From Trebouxia sp. TZW2008 (Eukaryota; Chlorophyta; Trebouxiophyceae; Trebouxiales; Trebouxiaceae): 23,726 bases of DNA. Shown here in pieces: positions 9,926 through 20,688 of this stretch. The DNA is taken from the NCBI GenBank assembly GCA_002118135.1, contig BDIU01000520.1, positions 1 to 23,726 on the forward strand. Reading direction: 5' to 3'. The notes under the pieces were generated by a model, which had not been told where the DNA came from, made no database searches, and saw nothing but the letters and a program-made list of their open reading frames with translations. Made by a program: the position numbers and the translations under genes. The stretch's first letter is position 1, and every line of letters starts with the position of its first letter.

Positions 9926-12900
9926 CTATTCCATACATAAGCAACCAATGCCCTGTTGGTAGTCTGTGTAATCAAGCCGGTGCACTTGCTTTCCATCAAA
10001 CAGCAGATTGTATATCGGCAGATCTACAAAGCTGACAGTATCGTCTTCCTTGCTCCCCATGACTGCCTGGCAATTGCTACAAGCACCATAATCTGAAATG
10101 ATGCTGAAAAGTTGCTGCTGTAATTGCGCTTGCCCCTCCTGATGTTGCCGCCTGCTTTCAGCTTCAAGGAACTTGGATGCTGTGGCTTGACTGCATCACA
10201 ATACAAGCTTATGCATCACAACAGCAAATTGACATCAACTAGCATGCGTGAGATGTGCAATCTGTGCTGCATACTGAGAAGCAGGCACATGCATTGTGGT
10301 TGTCGCAATCGTCAATGTTAAGTGCTGCCTACACAATGCAATAGGCATGTCGCAAAAGCAAAGTGCTAATGCTCAGTCATATACTGCCAGAAGATGCTAT
10401 CAAGGCAGAAGGCAGATGCTGCCTGTATAATGCAACCACTATGTTGCACATACAACAGTGGCAAAGCTTAATCAAAACTGTCAGGCAGCACTGTCAAGGT
10501 GACATCAACCATTTACCTGCAGACCAAGTCACACAGCTCTGCAGGTGCTAACGGCAAGCCCAGCTGCAGCTGTAGGGGGACCCACTGACCCTCTTCTGCG
10601 CCATGTTGTGATGCACTCTCCTGTGCAGTCTGAGTCTGAGCCGGCAGGTTCGCAGTGTTGACGTTCTCACTGGAATGGCTACTGCTTGAGGGAGACCTCA
10701 ATAGTCGCAAACTGCCCAGCGCATGCTCTAGCCCCAGCTTGTGCACAGCGTCATTAAAGTGAGCGGGCGTCTTGACTGGCCTTATTGAGCCTGTCTTGGT
10801 GTCAACCCCTGAGCAATCAAAACAACGATGACATTGCCTGGGCACAAGCAGAACCAGAGCACTGGAATATGGTTAAGACGGCACACTCTGCCTGACACAA
10901 CGTCACAGCAAAGCAGCAGATTGCGCTTATATTTTGGTCTGAGCGCTGCCATACATGTTGAGTATGACAATATACAAGATATAGGCACTGCTCCGGTGAC
11001 ATGGAAGCCCCACTGCCAATTGCCTGTCAGAACTGAGCTCAGTCATTAAAGCTGCTGATCTCTGCTGTAATGAAAGCTTTATCAGTGCAAGAGCATATCC
11101 AGAGGGACTGACCCACACTTGTGGCCTGGTCGTGACCCATGCATGCTGACAACAACACCGCCAAGACAACACCTTGCAAAGCATTTCTGTTGCTGATGCA
11201 GACCTTCACCAGAACATGTCAACTGACAATGGCAAGGCAAGCCTGCCGCATCCACTGCAAGGTAGTCTGTGAGCTGACACAAAGCAATACAACAGTAACA
11301 CAGTAGCGCTTGACTGCAAAACACCTAGGGCTGGCAATGAATCAGTGCTTGAGTCCATCACGTGACAACTGACTGCCTTTGGTGAGCAGGGGCATTGCGA
11401 CCTGAATGCTGTCAAGGCCGTGAAATCTGCACAAGATTAAGACAGCATTGGACAGCCTACCTTGTACGTCACTGCCTTTGCTGATCAGGGGCAGGGGGAC
11501 CTGCACCACATCCAGGCTAGGCAGTTCTGAGCCCTGGGGCAGGTCCAGGGGCTGCACCATGATGGCTGTCCTACTCAGGTACTCATTCAGGGTGAACAGC
11601 AGGAAGGCTGACTCCAGCATGACAGGACTGGTCTGAGCTCTCACAGATTCCAGATCCCATGGCCACACCTAAAAAGTGCACAGCGAACTCTCAAAACTCT
11701 GTGGCTGCAGCCAGTCAGTCAGTCTGCCTGTCTTGCAAAGTATAGCTTCAGAGTGAACAGGAGGAGGGCTGACTCCAGCATGTCTGGGCTCGTCTGGGCT
11801 CTCACAGACTCCACATCCCATGGTCACACCTTCACATCACGCAATCAGCTCAGCATGATGCATTGCAATCGCAGTCAGGCTGTCTGCTTGTCATTGCTTA
11901 GTCCAGCATTGAAGTGAACAGCTGGAAATTGACTCCAGCATGACAAGGCGGGTCTGGGCTATCACTGACTCCAACTGCCATAGTTGCAACTGCAAACAAC
12001 TCAGTGAAGTACAACATACTGTAGCTGCAGTCAAACGTTTGTTTGCATCATCATGTTCAGCGTGAGAGCGTCTGTCGTCCAAAGGCTGACCTCAGCATGA
12101 CTGCGCCTGTCTGAGCTCTTACAGATTCCAGACCCCATCGCTACACCTGCAACAGGCACACCGAGCTTGGCATAGTGTACCAAAACTGCTATCAGTCTGT
12201 CTGCTTGCACTGCAAAGTTTGGCATTACAGTACTTGTCATCGAAAGGAACACAGCAGGAAGCCTTATTCCAGCATGGCAGGACTGGTCTGCGCTCTTTAC
12301 TGACTCCAGATCCCATGGCCACATCTACATCTTACACAGTGAACTTCTAAGTAATGTGGCTGTCACGGCTGACTCAGCTCAGTGACAAAGCATAATAAGA
12401 CTGCAGCATCTGCGCTTCTTGTCATTGTGTTGTTTGCCTTCAGGCTGTTGGCTGCTATACAACCCATACAGCAGGAAGATGAGCAAGACCCCAAGCGTAC
12501 CAGGCAGGGGGTGCAGTTGGCGAGGGGGGGGAAGGGGAGGTGGGGGGGAAGCCTCCACAGGCGCTGCCCACAGACTAGCACCACTGTCAACAAGTCATGG
12601 TCAAGCCACCACGGGGAAGATCCCAGGCATTGGGCTATATGAGGTCGCAATGGCCACTTCAGGAAGTCTTTCAAAACAGCATATGGACGATGATGGTGAT
12701 CAATGCAGTCAAAAAGCATACCAAGCAGTGGGTGCAATTGGCCAGGTGGGGTGGTAGCCTCCACAGGCGCTGCCCACAGACTAGCACCACTGTCAAGGGG
12801 CCTTGTGCCATAGCAGTATACAGTGCCAGCTGCAGCCAGGGAGTGCCTGCCTCTGCTGTTGGCCCAAAGTTGGTGGGACCTGTATTGATGCCATACAAGT

Positions 12901-15900
12901 CACAGCATTGTCAATTCCAGCTATGAGCTTTCAGCTTTTTCAGCAGTTCACCAGATCCTTGCTTACACACCATGGTAAGAAGATGAAAACATCTGAGCAT
13001 CAACAAGACATCGTGCAGCCTGTGCACCGCATGCTTTGCATTGGTGAAGCTTGCTGTGCCCAATGCAGCCATCCGTAAAACTTGTGATTGGCTGCGCTCA
13101 AAGGCAACATGGGCTTAGGAAGCACAGAGTGACTCTGCTGCATGGTGTGCAACAGGGACCACAGCTTGATCATAGCTGGCAAAAGAGCACCCAGCACTCA
13201 CGTACTAAATGTTAAGGACTGGCAATGATCAGCCTGCATGCACCAATGACTTCTGACTTTGCAAGCGCCCCAACAGCAAGCACAAGAATGAGCATCACAG
13301 TGATGTTGATCACAGTGTGCAGCAAGCTGATGGCTGACCTGGGGTGTTAGGGGAGAGGGGTAAGGGGGGGTAGGGCAGGGGGGTGATGGGGACCACAGCA
13401 GCATAGGCGTGGCTGAGCACACGGCAGGCCGCTGAAGGGGCCAGCCCTGCTAAGCTCTCCTTACGTAGCACCTCCACTGGCCTACGCAGCAGTGTGCAAT
13501 CAAGCAGTCAACATGACAGCCTTAGAAACATGACATGCATGCATACAATCTCTTATATCGTCGGGTATTGAGGCTTGTGCAAAGCAGTTGCAATTTGCGT
13601 GATTGGTGCACCTTGAGCATGTGCACAGCTTCAAAGCTTTGTGAAACCTGCTGAGTGTTGAGTGGAGAATGACAGTTGCTGCAAAGCAGCTGCAGGAAAG
13701 AACATTGGCTATGGTTGAACACAAATGCCATGATGCGTACTTCAAATGTGATTTGTGATAGAAGAAGCTGCCATTTGGGGACTTTCAACAATGCTTGCTG
13801 TTAAGACAGAAATACAAGCACTACTTTGTGCTGATGCATATGTGCAAAGTTACCTTGTGCCACCTGCAGCTCTAATGCAGCCAGGCTGCGCATGGACCCC
13901 TCCAACTGCTTGCTGTATACACACAGAAAGTGTGCTCACAAGTTTTTGCTGATGCGTGTGTGTGTGGGATACCTGTTGCCACCAGCAGCTCTGATGCAGT
14001 CGATGGCTTGAGCTAGAGCCTTAGCATAAGCAGCCAGGTTGCGCATCCCACTCTCACCTTGCTCAGCAGCTTGCACACTTCATAAGTTTAGTTTGCAGAA
14101 GCTTGCAAAGTCTGCACATGTTGGAATGTGTAGGTCCTTGCTGATGCCAGTGAGTGAGGCCACCTGTTGCCGCCAGCTGCTGTTGACCCTGTTCTATCGC
14201 TTGGCTATCAAGTCTTGACAGCACATGCATACAAAAGGTGTGCAAATCTGTGCATGCATGCAAGGCCTACCTGTTGTTGCCAGCAGCTCTTATGCAGTCA
14301 ATGGCTTGAGCAAAGCCTGAGCATAGGCAGCCAGACTTTGCCTAAATCCCCCTTGAACTGCTCAGCAGCTCCAACACTACCGCAGCTGTTAAGCTTGGGA
14401 AACACATGCGTGCAATGGGTGTTCAGATGTGTGCGTGTGTGCAGGGCTACCTGTTGCCGCCAGCAGCTCTGATGCAGTCGATGGCTTGAGCTAGAGCCTT
14501 AGCGTAGGCTGCCAGGTTTCGCATCTCGCCCTCAAACTGCTCAGCAGCTTGCACACTTCAACAGTTTAACTTTTGCAGAAGCATGCAACCTCTGCAGGCG
14601 TCAGGACATCATTGTTGATGCATGCATGCAGGGCCACCTGTTGCCGCCCGCAGCTCTGATGCAGTCTATGGCTTGAGCCAGGGCCTTGGCATAAGCAGCC
14701 AGGTTGCGCATCTCGCCCTCGAACTGCTCAGCAGCCTGCACACTTGCCCGCAACTCCACCACTAGCTCAGCTATTACCTCTTTTCCTGTCACCCTGCCCC
14801 CTGCAAAGGCAGCAACTGCGCTGAAGGCAGTTCCTGTGCTTAGAACCTTTTGTGTGTCTGTTGTGACACATCAGCGGCTGATGTACTCAGCTATGACCTC
14901 CCGCCCTGTCACTCTGCCCCTTGCAAAGGCAGCAACTGCGCTTGAGAGCATTGCTGTGACTTGGTGACGCCAGCTTCTGAGGAAACATTGAGTGAGCTTG
15001 GCTGCAGCAGTGACACTAGCGTTTCATCCAGGCTCAAAAAACCCATCAGCTCTGCTATCACCTCCCACCCTGGCCCCTGCAAAGACAGCACCCATAATCC
15101 AGAACCTTTCCTGTGCTTACAGCTTTTCTTGTGATCTCTACAGCACATCTGGCTCCCTATCCCGGACTTTAAATTCTGTTGTTTGATTGATTGATCAAGC
15201 AAACAGCTCCACTACCAGCTCAGCTATCACCTCCCGCCCTGTCACCTGCGCCCAGCAAAGGCAGCAACTGCACTGAAGACAGCTCCTGTGACTGTGGCAG
15301 TAGCTGCACAGGGACTGCAGTACTGTGTCAGAGCGCCTGACAAGCTGTGGCGCCAATAACGGCAATGCGAGTGTCGGCATTGCACGCATTACATTGCTGC
15401 AAAAAACAAATTACAATTGTTGCAATGGCATGCATTGCATGAAGCAAGCTGTCAAGTATGGTCTGTGCTACAGTGCTGCAGAAGATGTTGATCAGGAGAC
15501 GCATCAATCATCATGCTTGTCACAGCACTTAGTCAACCCAAAACTGTTCCTCAATAGCTGAGCGGTAGAGCAGATGGCTGTTAAGCATTGGGTCGCTGGT
15601 TAAACCCGGCTTGAGGAGTAATGCAAGGCCCGCATGAAAGGTGGATGACAGAGTGCATCTGATGCCTTTCCAGGAGGCGCAGTGTGCAACAAGTCAGTAG
15701 TTACCTTCAAAAAGGGTAACAAGGGAAGCAAGAAGATGAGCAACTGCACATGATGTCTGTGCATGGAACTTGTGTCAGTTGCCACACGCCTACAAAGAGA
15801 ATCATGCCAAGCAAGCCATGCACTGTAACACATGATGCCCTGACACAAATTTGATCTGTCTTTAAGGAGTTTGACACAAAGTAGACCATGCATTGATGCA

Positions 15901-18900
15901 GATGGTGTCTGTGCACAGGTGCAAAACATCTTTGAAGCGTTCAATTCAAAGCAAGCCATGCGTTGATGAACATGGTGCCTGGATCAGACAAACAGACCTT
16001 CAAAGAGAGTGAGGGAGTGTTGCTTGAGGCCTGGGAACAAAAAAAGCATGCTTTTGAAGAGGAGCAAACAGAGCAAGCAGATATACAGGGATGTATGTGA
16101 TGCCGGTGAACAAGGTGCCTTCAAAGAGGGTGACAGAGGGGCGTTTGAGGCCTGGGAACAGATGCAGCATGCCTATGAAGAAGAGCAAACAGAGCAAGCC
16201 ATGCATAGAAGTATGTGATGCCTGTGCACGACGTGCCTTCAAAGAGTGTGACGGAGTGTCGCTTGAGGCCTGGGGAGAGGGCGCCCATCATGAGGTAGGA
16301 GGTCACCTCTGCATCCACCACTAGTGCTATGGCCTGACCCCCCTCCCCACCCCCCATCCCTGCAACACCCCATGCCGCCCCTATGTCAGCAGTGACAGAA
16401 GACGAAGAAGCAGGAGCAGAAGATGAAAAGAGAAGAAATTTATTTGCTGAAGCATGAGAGCACCTGAATAGGCTGGCTTTGAGCCCTGAGAGTCATTTAG
16501 CATCAGCTCATGCGCTTTGATGCTGCAGGACACTTTGCGGTACAGCAAGCACATCAAGCATGCACATCGCCAGTCTCGCAACCAGATATAGCTCAAGTTG
16601 ATTTTGATGTTGCAGCATAAGGCAAGGACACTTTGCAGTACAACAAGCACCTCAAGGATGCACACCGCCAGTCTCACAACCAGATATAGGTCAAGTTGAC
16701 TATAACAAATTGGTCTCAACTATGCGCTGGCTGGTTCTGCAGACCTCAGGTGGTCCTGAAGCCTTTGCATGGCCAAATCAAGATTAACTGACCTGCAATG
16801 GCTAGGGCTGGAGAACCCTCCTTGGCAGGACCGACGCTTGCTGCACTGGCAGAAGCATCTGCCAGATTCAGCTCAGGCCCTGAATCTGCTGCCTGTCCCG
16901 CCTGATCCTCTGCCTCCCCTACACTCCAAGCACAAAGTCACACATCCCTCTTCTGGAGAAGAAAACCAAATCATTCAAAACTTGCTGTGGAGAGAGTAGA
17001 ACATGTGGCCCAGCATCCATTTTGAGCAACAGCAGATGCTCTGATGCTATGTCTGCACCGTTTTTCCCGTAGAGACATAGCACTGCAATCTGGGTTAGAG
17101 GATTGGAAGGCAATGATGCAACTGGCAGCAGGTCAGCCCATGCATGAGAGGCTGTAGCTAGCAGACCGTAGCAAAATTTTGTGCACAGCACATTCTGATT
17201 GCATACCTTGGGGGATGCAACAAAAATTTCAGCTTTGATGTGAGTAGACACTTTGTCAGGTTGTGCAGGCAAACTGCAACGTCAGGCAGCAACTTTGTGT
17301 AGTATCGAGATCCTGATTGTGTGATTTGTCGCACATCTCAAAACAACATGGAGTATGAAGTGAATTTGATGTAATGATGTGAGGCCTTAGGGGCAGTGAA
17401 TGTACACACATTGACAGCAGACAACAAACAAAGCCACAGATACTGATTACAACAGATGTTTCACAGGCAACATGCGTATCACTAGCAAGTCCAAACCAGG
17501 TCGCACAATTCTGTTGCTTAAGATTGCCACGTCACGCACTAGACGCATGACAGACCTGCATGTGACGTGAGTTGGGATTTGACCTGAATGTGGTGGGTGA
17601 GGCGAGTACCAAAGCCAAGGTGGCAGGCAATGATGATGGCCATATGTAGCAAGCCAACCTTCACAGACTTCATAGGCAAGTCCGAGGCACTGTGAATCAG
17701 TCATTGACGGATGCTTTTGAGGCCGCCACAGACCAGGCCCTCAAATCTTGTGGACACAACACAAGGTGGTATGCTGACCTGAGTGTGCTGAAGTGAGGCA
17801 TGTGCCAAAGCCCAGGCAGCAGGCAATGGAGATCACCAAACTTGTATGTAACAAAGCAGCTGCCTGATTTGCCTGAGGTGCTGCAGCTAGACAGTCAAGA
17901 TCTTGTTTCAAAAACACAACAGGTGGTGCACTGACCTGAGTGTGTTGGGGCGAGGCGTGTGCCAAAGCCCAGGCGGCAGGCAATAGAGATGGCCATCTGC
18001 AGCTTGCCCACCTCCACAGACAGGATGCCTGCCAGCTCGGCTACACTGGCCCGCTCACTGGTCGCTACAAACACTGCATACAGCAGAGCCTCCAGAGGGT
18101 CCCCCTTCCCCTCTTCTTCGCTGTCCTTGTTGCTCACAAAGCCCTGCATGCATGTCCAAGGCTGAAGATTTGTTTGGTCCTGTGATGCAACTTGCATGAC
18201 ATTGTACATCTCAGCTGGCCCGTTCAATGGTCGCCACAAACTTCGCGTACAGCAGAGCCTCCCAGAGGGTTGCCTTTCCCCTCTCCTCTGCTGTCCTTGT
18301 TGCTCACAAAGCCCTGATTGCACATCTAGTGATGAAAGCTTGCCCAAGCTTATGCTGTTTTGGGCTCTATGCAGACCCCCTGAGTAAATGTTGACATATA
18401 GAGCCAAGGCTGAGCATGCCTGTACATTGCCAGACTGATATCAAGCTGATGCGCCTAGAATGACTGATGTCACACTGAAGGGCTGGACCTCACAGGGTAC
18501 AGATCTGCTGGTACAATTGCTCTAGTACGATTGAAGAAGCTCACATAGGGGTGGTTTATGCCAAAGACTTTCCTTCTCCTCTTTCATCTCTGACTGTGAG
18601 CATGTCTCGCGGGGTGGAATGAAGACATGGTCATTAGAGCGGACTGGCACTTCCAGATGCACCAGCCCCTTCTTGTACAGCTGCCGCAGCTGCCGCCTGA
18701 ATGACTGTCACTACAGTGATTCCAGCTCACAGAGGCTTTTTTCATGATGCCTTACATTGGACATTTCTGTGCACTTCTTTTTCCCAGTGAGCTACAGTGA
18801 GCATACCTCCAAGGGTGGAATGGAGACATGGTCATTGGGGCGTATCGGCACTTCCAGATGCACCAGCCCCTTCTTGTACAGCTGCTGCAGCAGCTGCTTG

Positions 18901-20528
18901 TCCAGGTCAGCTACTCGGCAGCCCCCTGGCTTGCAGCCCTCCTGGCAGGCCTTTAGCTCCTCTGGACTCAGCGCCCTGAACTCCTGCTCACCTGCAATAT
19001 GTTCTCAAGTACCATCATCAGGACAACAACCCCAATGATCATGGAATTATAGTAAGATTGATAATGAATTTGACAACAAACCATGTTGCAATCACAGAAG
19101 AGCTCCCTTCCTGTAGCACCCCATGCAGCTGAGACACACTCATGTCTGCCCTTTCATGTCCCAAGGCTTGCTGCTGTCCTTGCATGCTTTGATTGTCTCT
19201 CTCCTTGTACAAGATGCACTGCTCAGCTGCCACAAACACGTACAAAGCCTCTGCGGACCAAAGTGCATTCAAGTTGCTGTTTGTCGGGTTGACAACCTCA
19301 TGCATTGCATTTGCTGCGCTACTTGAGGACGCTTTCTGAAGTTGACAACCCCAACCATCCACCGACTTTGCATGCCGGTGTCCAGTGGAGTCACAAGAAG
19401 ACATACTTTGGCAAATATCAAAGAGGATGCGTCATGGCAGTTACTTACTCAGATTGACAACCCCAACCATCCACCAAGGTTGCATATTGATGTCCAGCGG
19501 AGTCACAGGAAGAAACTCTTTGGCAATGCTCTTATTCACGCGCCACAGCAGCTTCTTGGCTTTGCATTTGTTCATGATGGCAATGTACTCATTGCGGCCA
19601 ATACCCACCTGCTGCACTATGTCTGCAGCCTGCAGCCAGATATTGTGTTGTTATGGCAGCAGATCACATCAACAAGTCTTGTGGTAGCAAGTGGGTGTGT
19701 GCAATTGTTATGCAAGCAGAGTGTACGTACGACTGTTATGGTGGCAGAGTGTATGTACAATTGTTGTTGTAGCAGAGTGTAGATACAACTGTTACGGTAG
19801 CAGAGTGTATGTAAGACAAGTTTGGCTTCTTGAGTGGCCATCAGGCACATGAAACAGACTCTCATCCTCCAAGGCATCTTGGAGGGCTTGTGTCTCTCAG
19901 GTGGCATGATGAGCAGTGAGACGTAGTATCAAGCAGTGCTGCAAATCACCGCAAAATTTGGTATCTGGTCGTACGATTTCTCCTCTCGCATGACCGTGTA
20001 CAGCAGATCACAATAGTACTTGAATGGCGTGACACGCAGCACCCGGCACACATACTCGCTTAGGTGGTAAGGAAAGAGCTGCACAGCCACAGATCCTGCG
20101 TCAGTGATGCTCTGCTGCGCTCAAATATAGCTTGTGCATGAGTTTTCCAGATCTTTGATATGCTTGTGTCGATAGAAAGCTTTGAGCTGCCAGTAACATC
20201 TAAAGTGGTGTTGCTTACTCTGTAATTGTAGCGATAGAACCTGAGCAGATCCTCATAATATTCTGGCTCTGAACAGCTTGTGCTGGCTAAGCTGTCATTC
20301 CAACCAAAGCCCTTTTGAATGCAGTGCTCCTTGACCCTGCAAGATTCAGCGGCAACTTCATCAGACTGGTAAGTCGTGCAGCAAGACCGGATGTGGTTTC
20401 AGCGATCGCTTGATTGCGTACTTTGCTTTCCACTCTGCGACTGGTAGCAAGTTTCGCACACGAGGGGGGAGTTCCTCATAGGTCTTGCTATTGTCAATTG
20501 CTCGTTTCACCCACTCTTCGGTCGCCAT
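9926..20528 (-). CDS. FAM91A1: FAM91 family protein, endosome-to-Golgi vesicle tethering factor (15 exons)
   Basis: In animals FAM91A1 works with TBC1D23 and the WDR11 complex to capture endosome-derived vesicles at the trans-Golgi. Exons (- strand): 20528-20422, 20336-20219, 20078-19950, 19629-19449, 18991-18807, 18143-17936, 16918-16792, 16522-16464, 16359-16233, 14793-14638, 13481-13339, 12879-12722, 11668-11461, 10808-10517, 10190-9926. All phases agree and give 820 aa (human about 838). FAM91 N domain: EELPPRVRNLLP, LFPYHLSEYVCRVLRVTPF (about 76-95), GIGRNEYIAIMNKC, KKGLVHLEVPI and LYAVFVATSERASVAELAG. An acidic Ala/Ser-rich linker (about 310-370) follows. FAM91 C domain: SYLMMGALSPGLKRHSVTLF (about 388-407), VLRKESLAGLAP, PWLQLALYTAMAQGPL, LSRTAIMVQPLDL, QWVPLQLQLGLPL and, near the end, NLLFDGKQVHRLD. 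The exon 9 donor (GTCGTG) is inferred from phase and length. Many introns carry partial exon copies. The gene is head-to-head with GH128. Confidence 0.93.
11342..11430 (-). repeat. Donor-side partial copy of FAM91 exon 13
   Basis: Just downstream of exon 13, the minus strand encodes LDSIQVAMPLLTKGS, a diverged copy of the exon's last part (LDVVQVPLPLISKGS). The donor after the copy has decayed, so it is intronic. Confidence 0.75.
11749..12330 (-). repeat. Four acceptor-side partial copies of FAM91 exon 13
   Basis: About 11749-11833, 11909-11992, 12055-12150 and 12238-12330 each resemble the start of exon 13 (WPWDLESV and the stretch around PVMLESA) with intron tail, at a period near 160-170 bp. 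Frames are broken or shifted in most. The copy at 12238 still reads MWPWDLESVK before shifting. All lie upstream of the intact exon. Related TCTGCTTG/TCTGCCTG-type intron bits between them suggest the duplicated unit was longer than the exon part. Confidence 0.8.
12497..12600 (-). repeat. Donor-side partial copy of FAM91 exon 12
   Basis: The minus strand repeats LTVVLVCGQRLWRLPPHL, then LANCTPCL with an intact GTACGC donor, downstream of exon 12. It carries a pyrimidine-rich insertion (plus-strand G runs around 12,524-12,549) that adds residues between PPHL and ANC. It is nearly identical to the real exon end, so it is a recent copy. Confidence 0.8.
13845..14558 (-). repeat. About five donor-side partial copies of FAM91 exon 10
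   Basis: Copies lie at about 14451-14558, 14267-14375, 14157-14205 (short), 13970-14078 and 13850-13932, all downstream of exon 10. The first still encodes EQFEGEMRNLAAYAKALAQ and the rest of the exon end, open to a GTAGCC donor. The fourth is open too (GESGMRNLAAYAKALAQ, donor GTATCC). The others are frameshifted or internally deleted. Confidence 0.85.
14872..15290 (-). repeat. Three acceptor-side partial copies of FAM91 exon 10
   Basis: About 14872-14955, 15040-15112 and 15207-15290 repeat the intron tail plus the first codons of exon 10 (pattern TGREVIAELVVEL in the last). The spacing is about 165 bp and all lie upstream of the intact exon. The intron tail GCAAAGGCAGCAACTGC-type core is shared by most copies. 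Confidence 0.8.
15548..15618 (+). tRNA. Degenerate tRNA-Asn(GUU)-like element, possibly a SINE head
   Basis: A 71-nt cloverleaf-like sequence in a FAM91 intron, antisense to the gene. The acceptor stem TCCTCAA/TTGAGGA pairs perfectly over 7 bp. The A box TAGCTGAGCGG fits the Pol III consensus. The anticodon loop is CTGTTAA, so the anticodon would be GTT. The T stem GCTGG/CCGGC pairs, but the T loop is only six bases (TTAAAC). The anticodon stem has a G-G mismatch at its loop end and the D stem has one mismatch. These defects suggest a pseudo-tRNA or tRNA-derived repeat rather than a working gene. Confidence 0.5.
15690..16200 (-). repeat. Donor-side partial copies of FAM91 exon 9
   Basis: Downstream of exon 9, copies of its end recur at about 16090-16200 (PGLKRPSVTLFEG) and 15980-16086 (PGLK then SLTLFEG, followed by GGTCTG). 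More decayed traces run down to about 15,700, where CCCTTTTTGAAG is followed by GTAACT. Intron pieces such as GCTTGCTCTGTTTGCTC recur between them. Confidence 0.75.
16526..16705 (-). repeat. Tandem 98-bp duplication at the acceptor of FAM91 exon 8
   Basis: Two copies (about 16526-16623 and 16624-16705) share AACCAGATATA and CACTTTGC blocks at a 98-bp offset. The distal copy includes a worn form of the exon 8 acceptor and its first bases (CATCAAA). Confidence 0.75.
17572..17838 (-). repeat. Two donor-side partial copies of FAM91 exon 6
   Basis: About 17752-17838 (ISIACCLGFGT, donor GTCAGC intact) and 17572-17650 (IIACHLGFGTRL, donor GTCAAA) repeat the end of exon 6 (ISIACRLGFGTRL) downstream of it. 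The remainder of this intron, about 16919-17571, shows nothing recognisable. Confidence 0.8.
18206..18320 (-). repeat. Acceptor-side partial copy of FAM91 exon 6
   Basis: Upstream of exon 6, the minus strand repeats GFVSNKDS and the following Leu/Ala-rich codons. Single-base insertions shift the frame, so it is a decayed copy of the first half of the exon. Confidence 0.8.
18594..18697 (-). repeat. Donor-side partial copy of FAM91 exon 5
   Basis: The minus strand encodes LYKKGLVHLEVPVRSNDHVF, nearly the same as the real exon end, directly downstream of exon 5. The donor has mutated (GAGACATGC in place of GAGGTATGC), so it can no longer be spliced as in exon 5. Confidence 0.85.
19331..19418 (-). 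repeat. Donor-side partial copy of FAM91 exon 4
   Basis: The minus strand repeats the end of exon 4 (VTPLD, then WMVGVVN) downstream of the exon. The codons are open but the donor A|GTAAGT is lost. Confidence 0.8.
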
Positions 20529-20688
20529 CGCAGCGCAAGTGCGTCATAAGGAATTGATCAACAGCTGCCTGGCATGGCTCGGTCCAAGGCGAGTTGGCGT
20601 TTTGAAAACGCGCAAGATTTAACGCCAAGCAACTTAAGTGCCCAAGCGCTTGCATCGTGCTTTTGTGGCGTGCAGCCAAATTCCTGAG
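20529..20688. promoter_or_regulatory. Shared 160-bp upstream region of FAM91 and GH128
   Basis: Only 160 bp separate the proposed ATGs of two divergent genes, so a bidirectional promoter is likely. No TATA-like element was recognised. If the first GH128 exon is wrong, this interval would be longer. Confidence 0.45.

Noticed and set aside
11749..12330. Regularly spaced repeats resembling a CRISPR array or minisatellite
   Set aside because: The units are diverged, contain recognisable exon starts and have no constant repeat with variable spacers; they are splice-junction duplicates.
12524..12549. G-run as a possible quadruplex or regulatory element
   Set aside because: It sits in a decayed exon 12 copy and looks like slippage expansion; no independent evidence of function.
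16769..16999. Plus-strand open frame of 76 codons
   Set aside because: It is antisense to the FAM91 linker exon 7, which joins its neighbours in phase.
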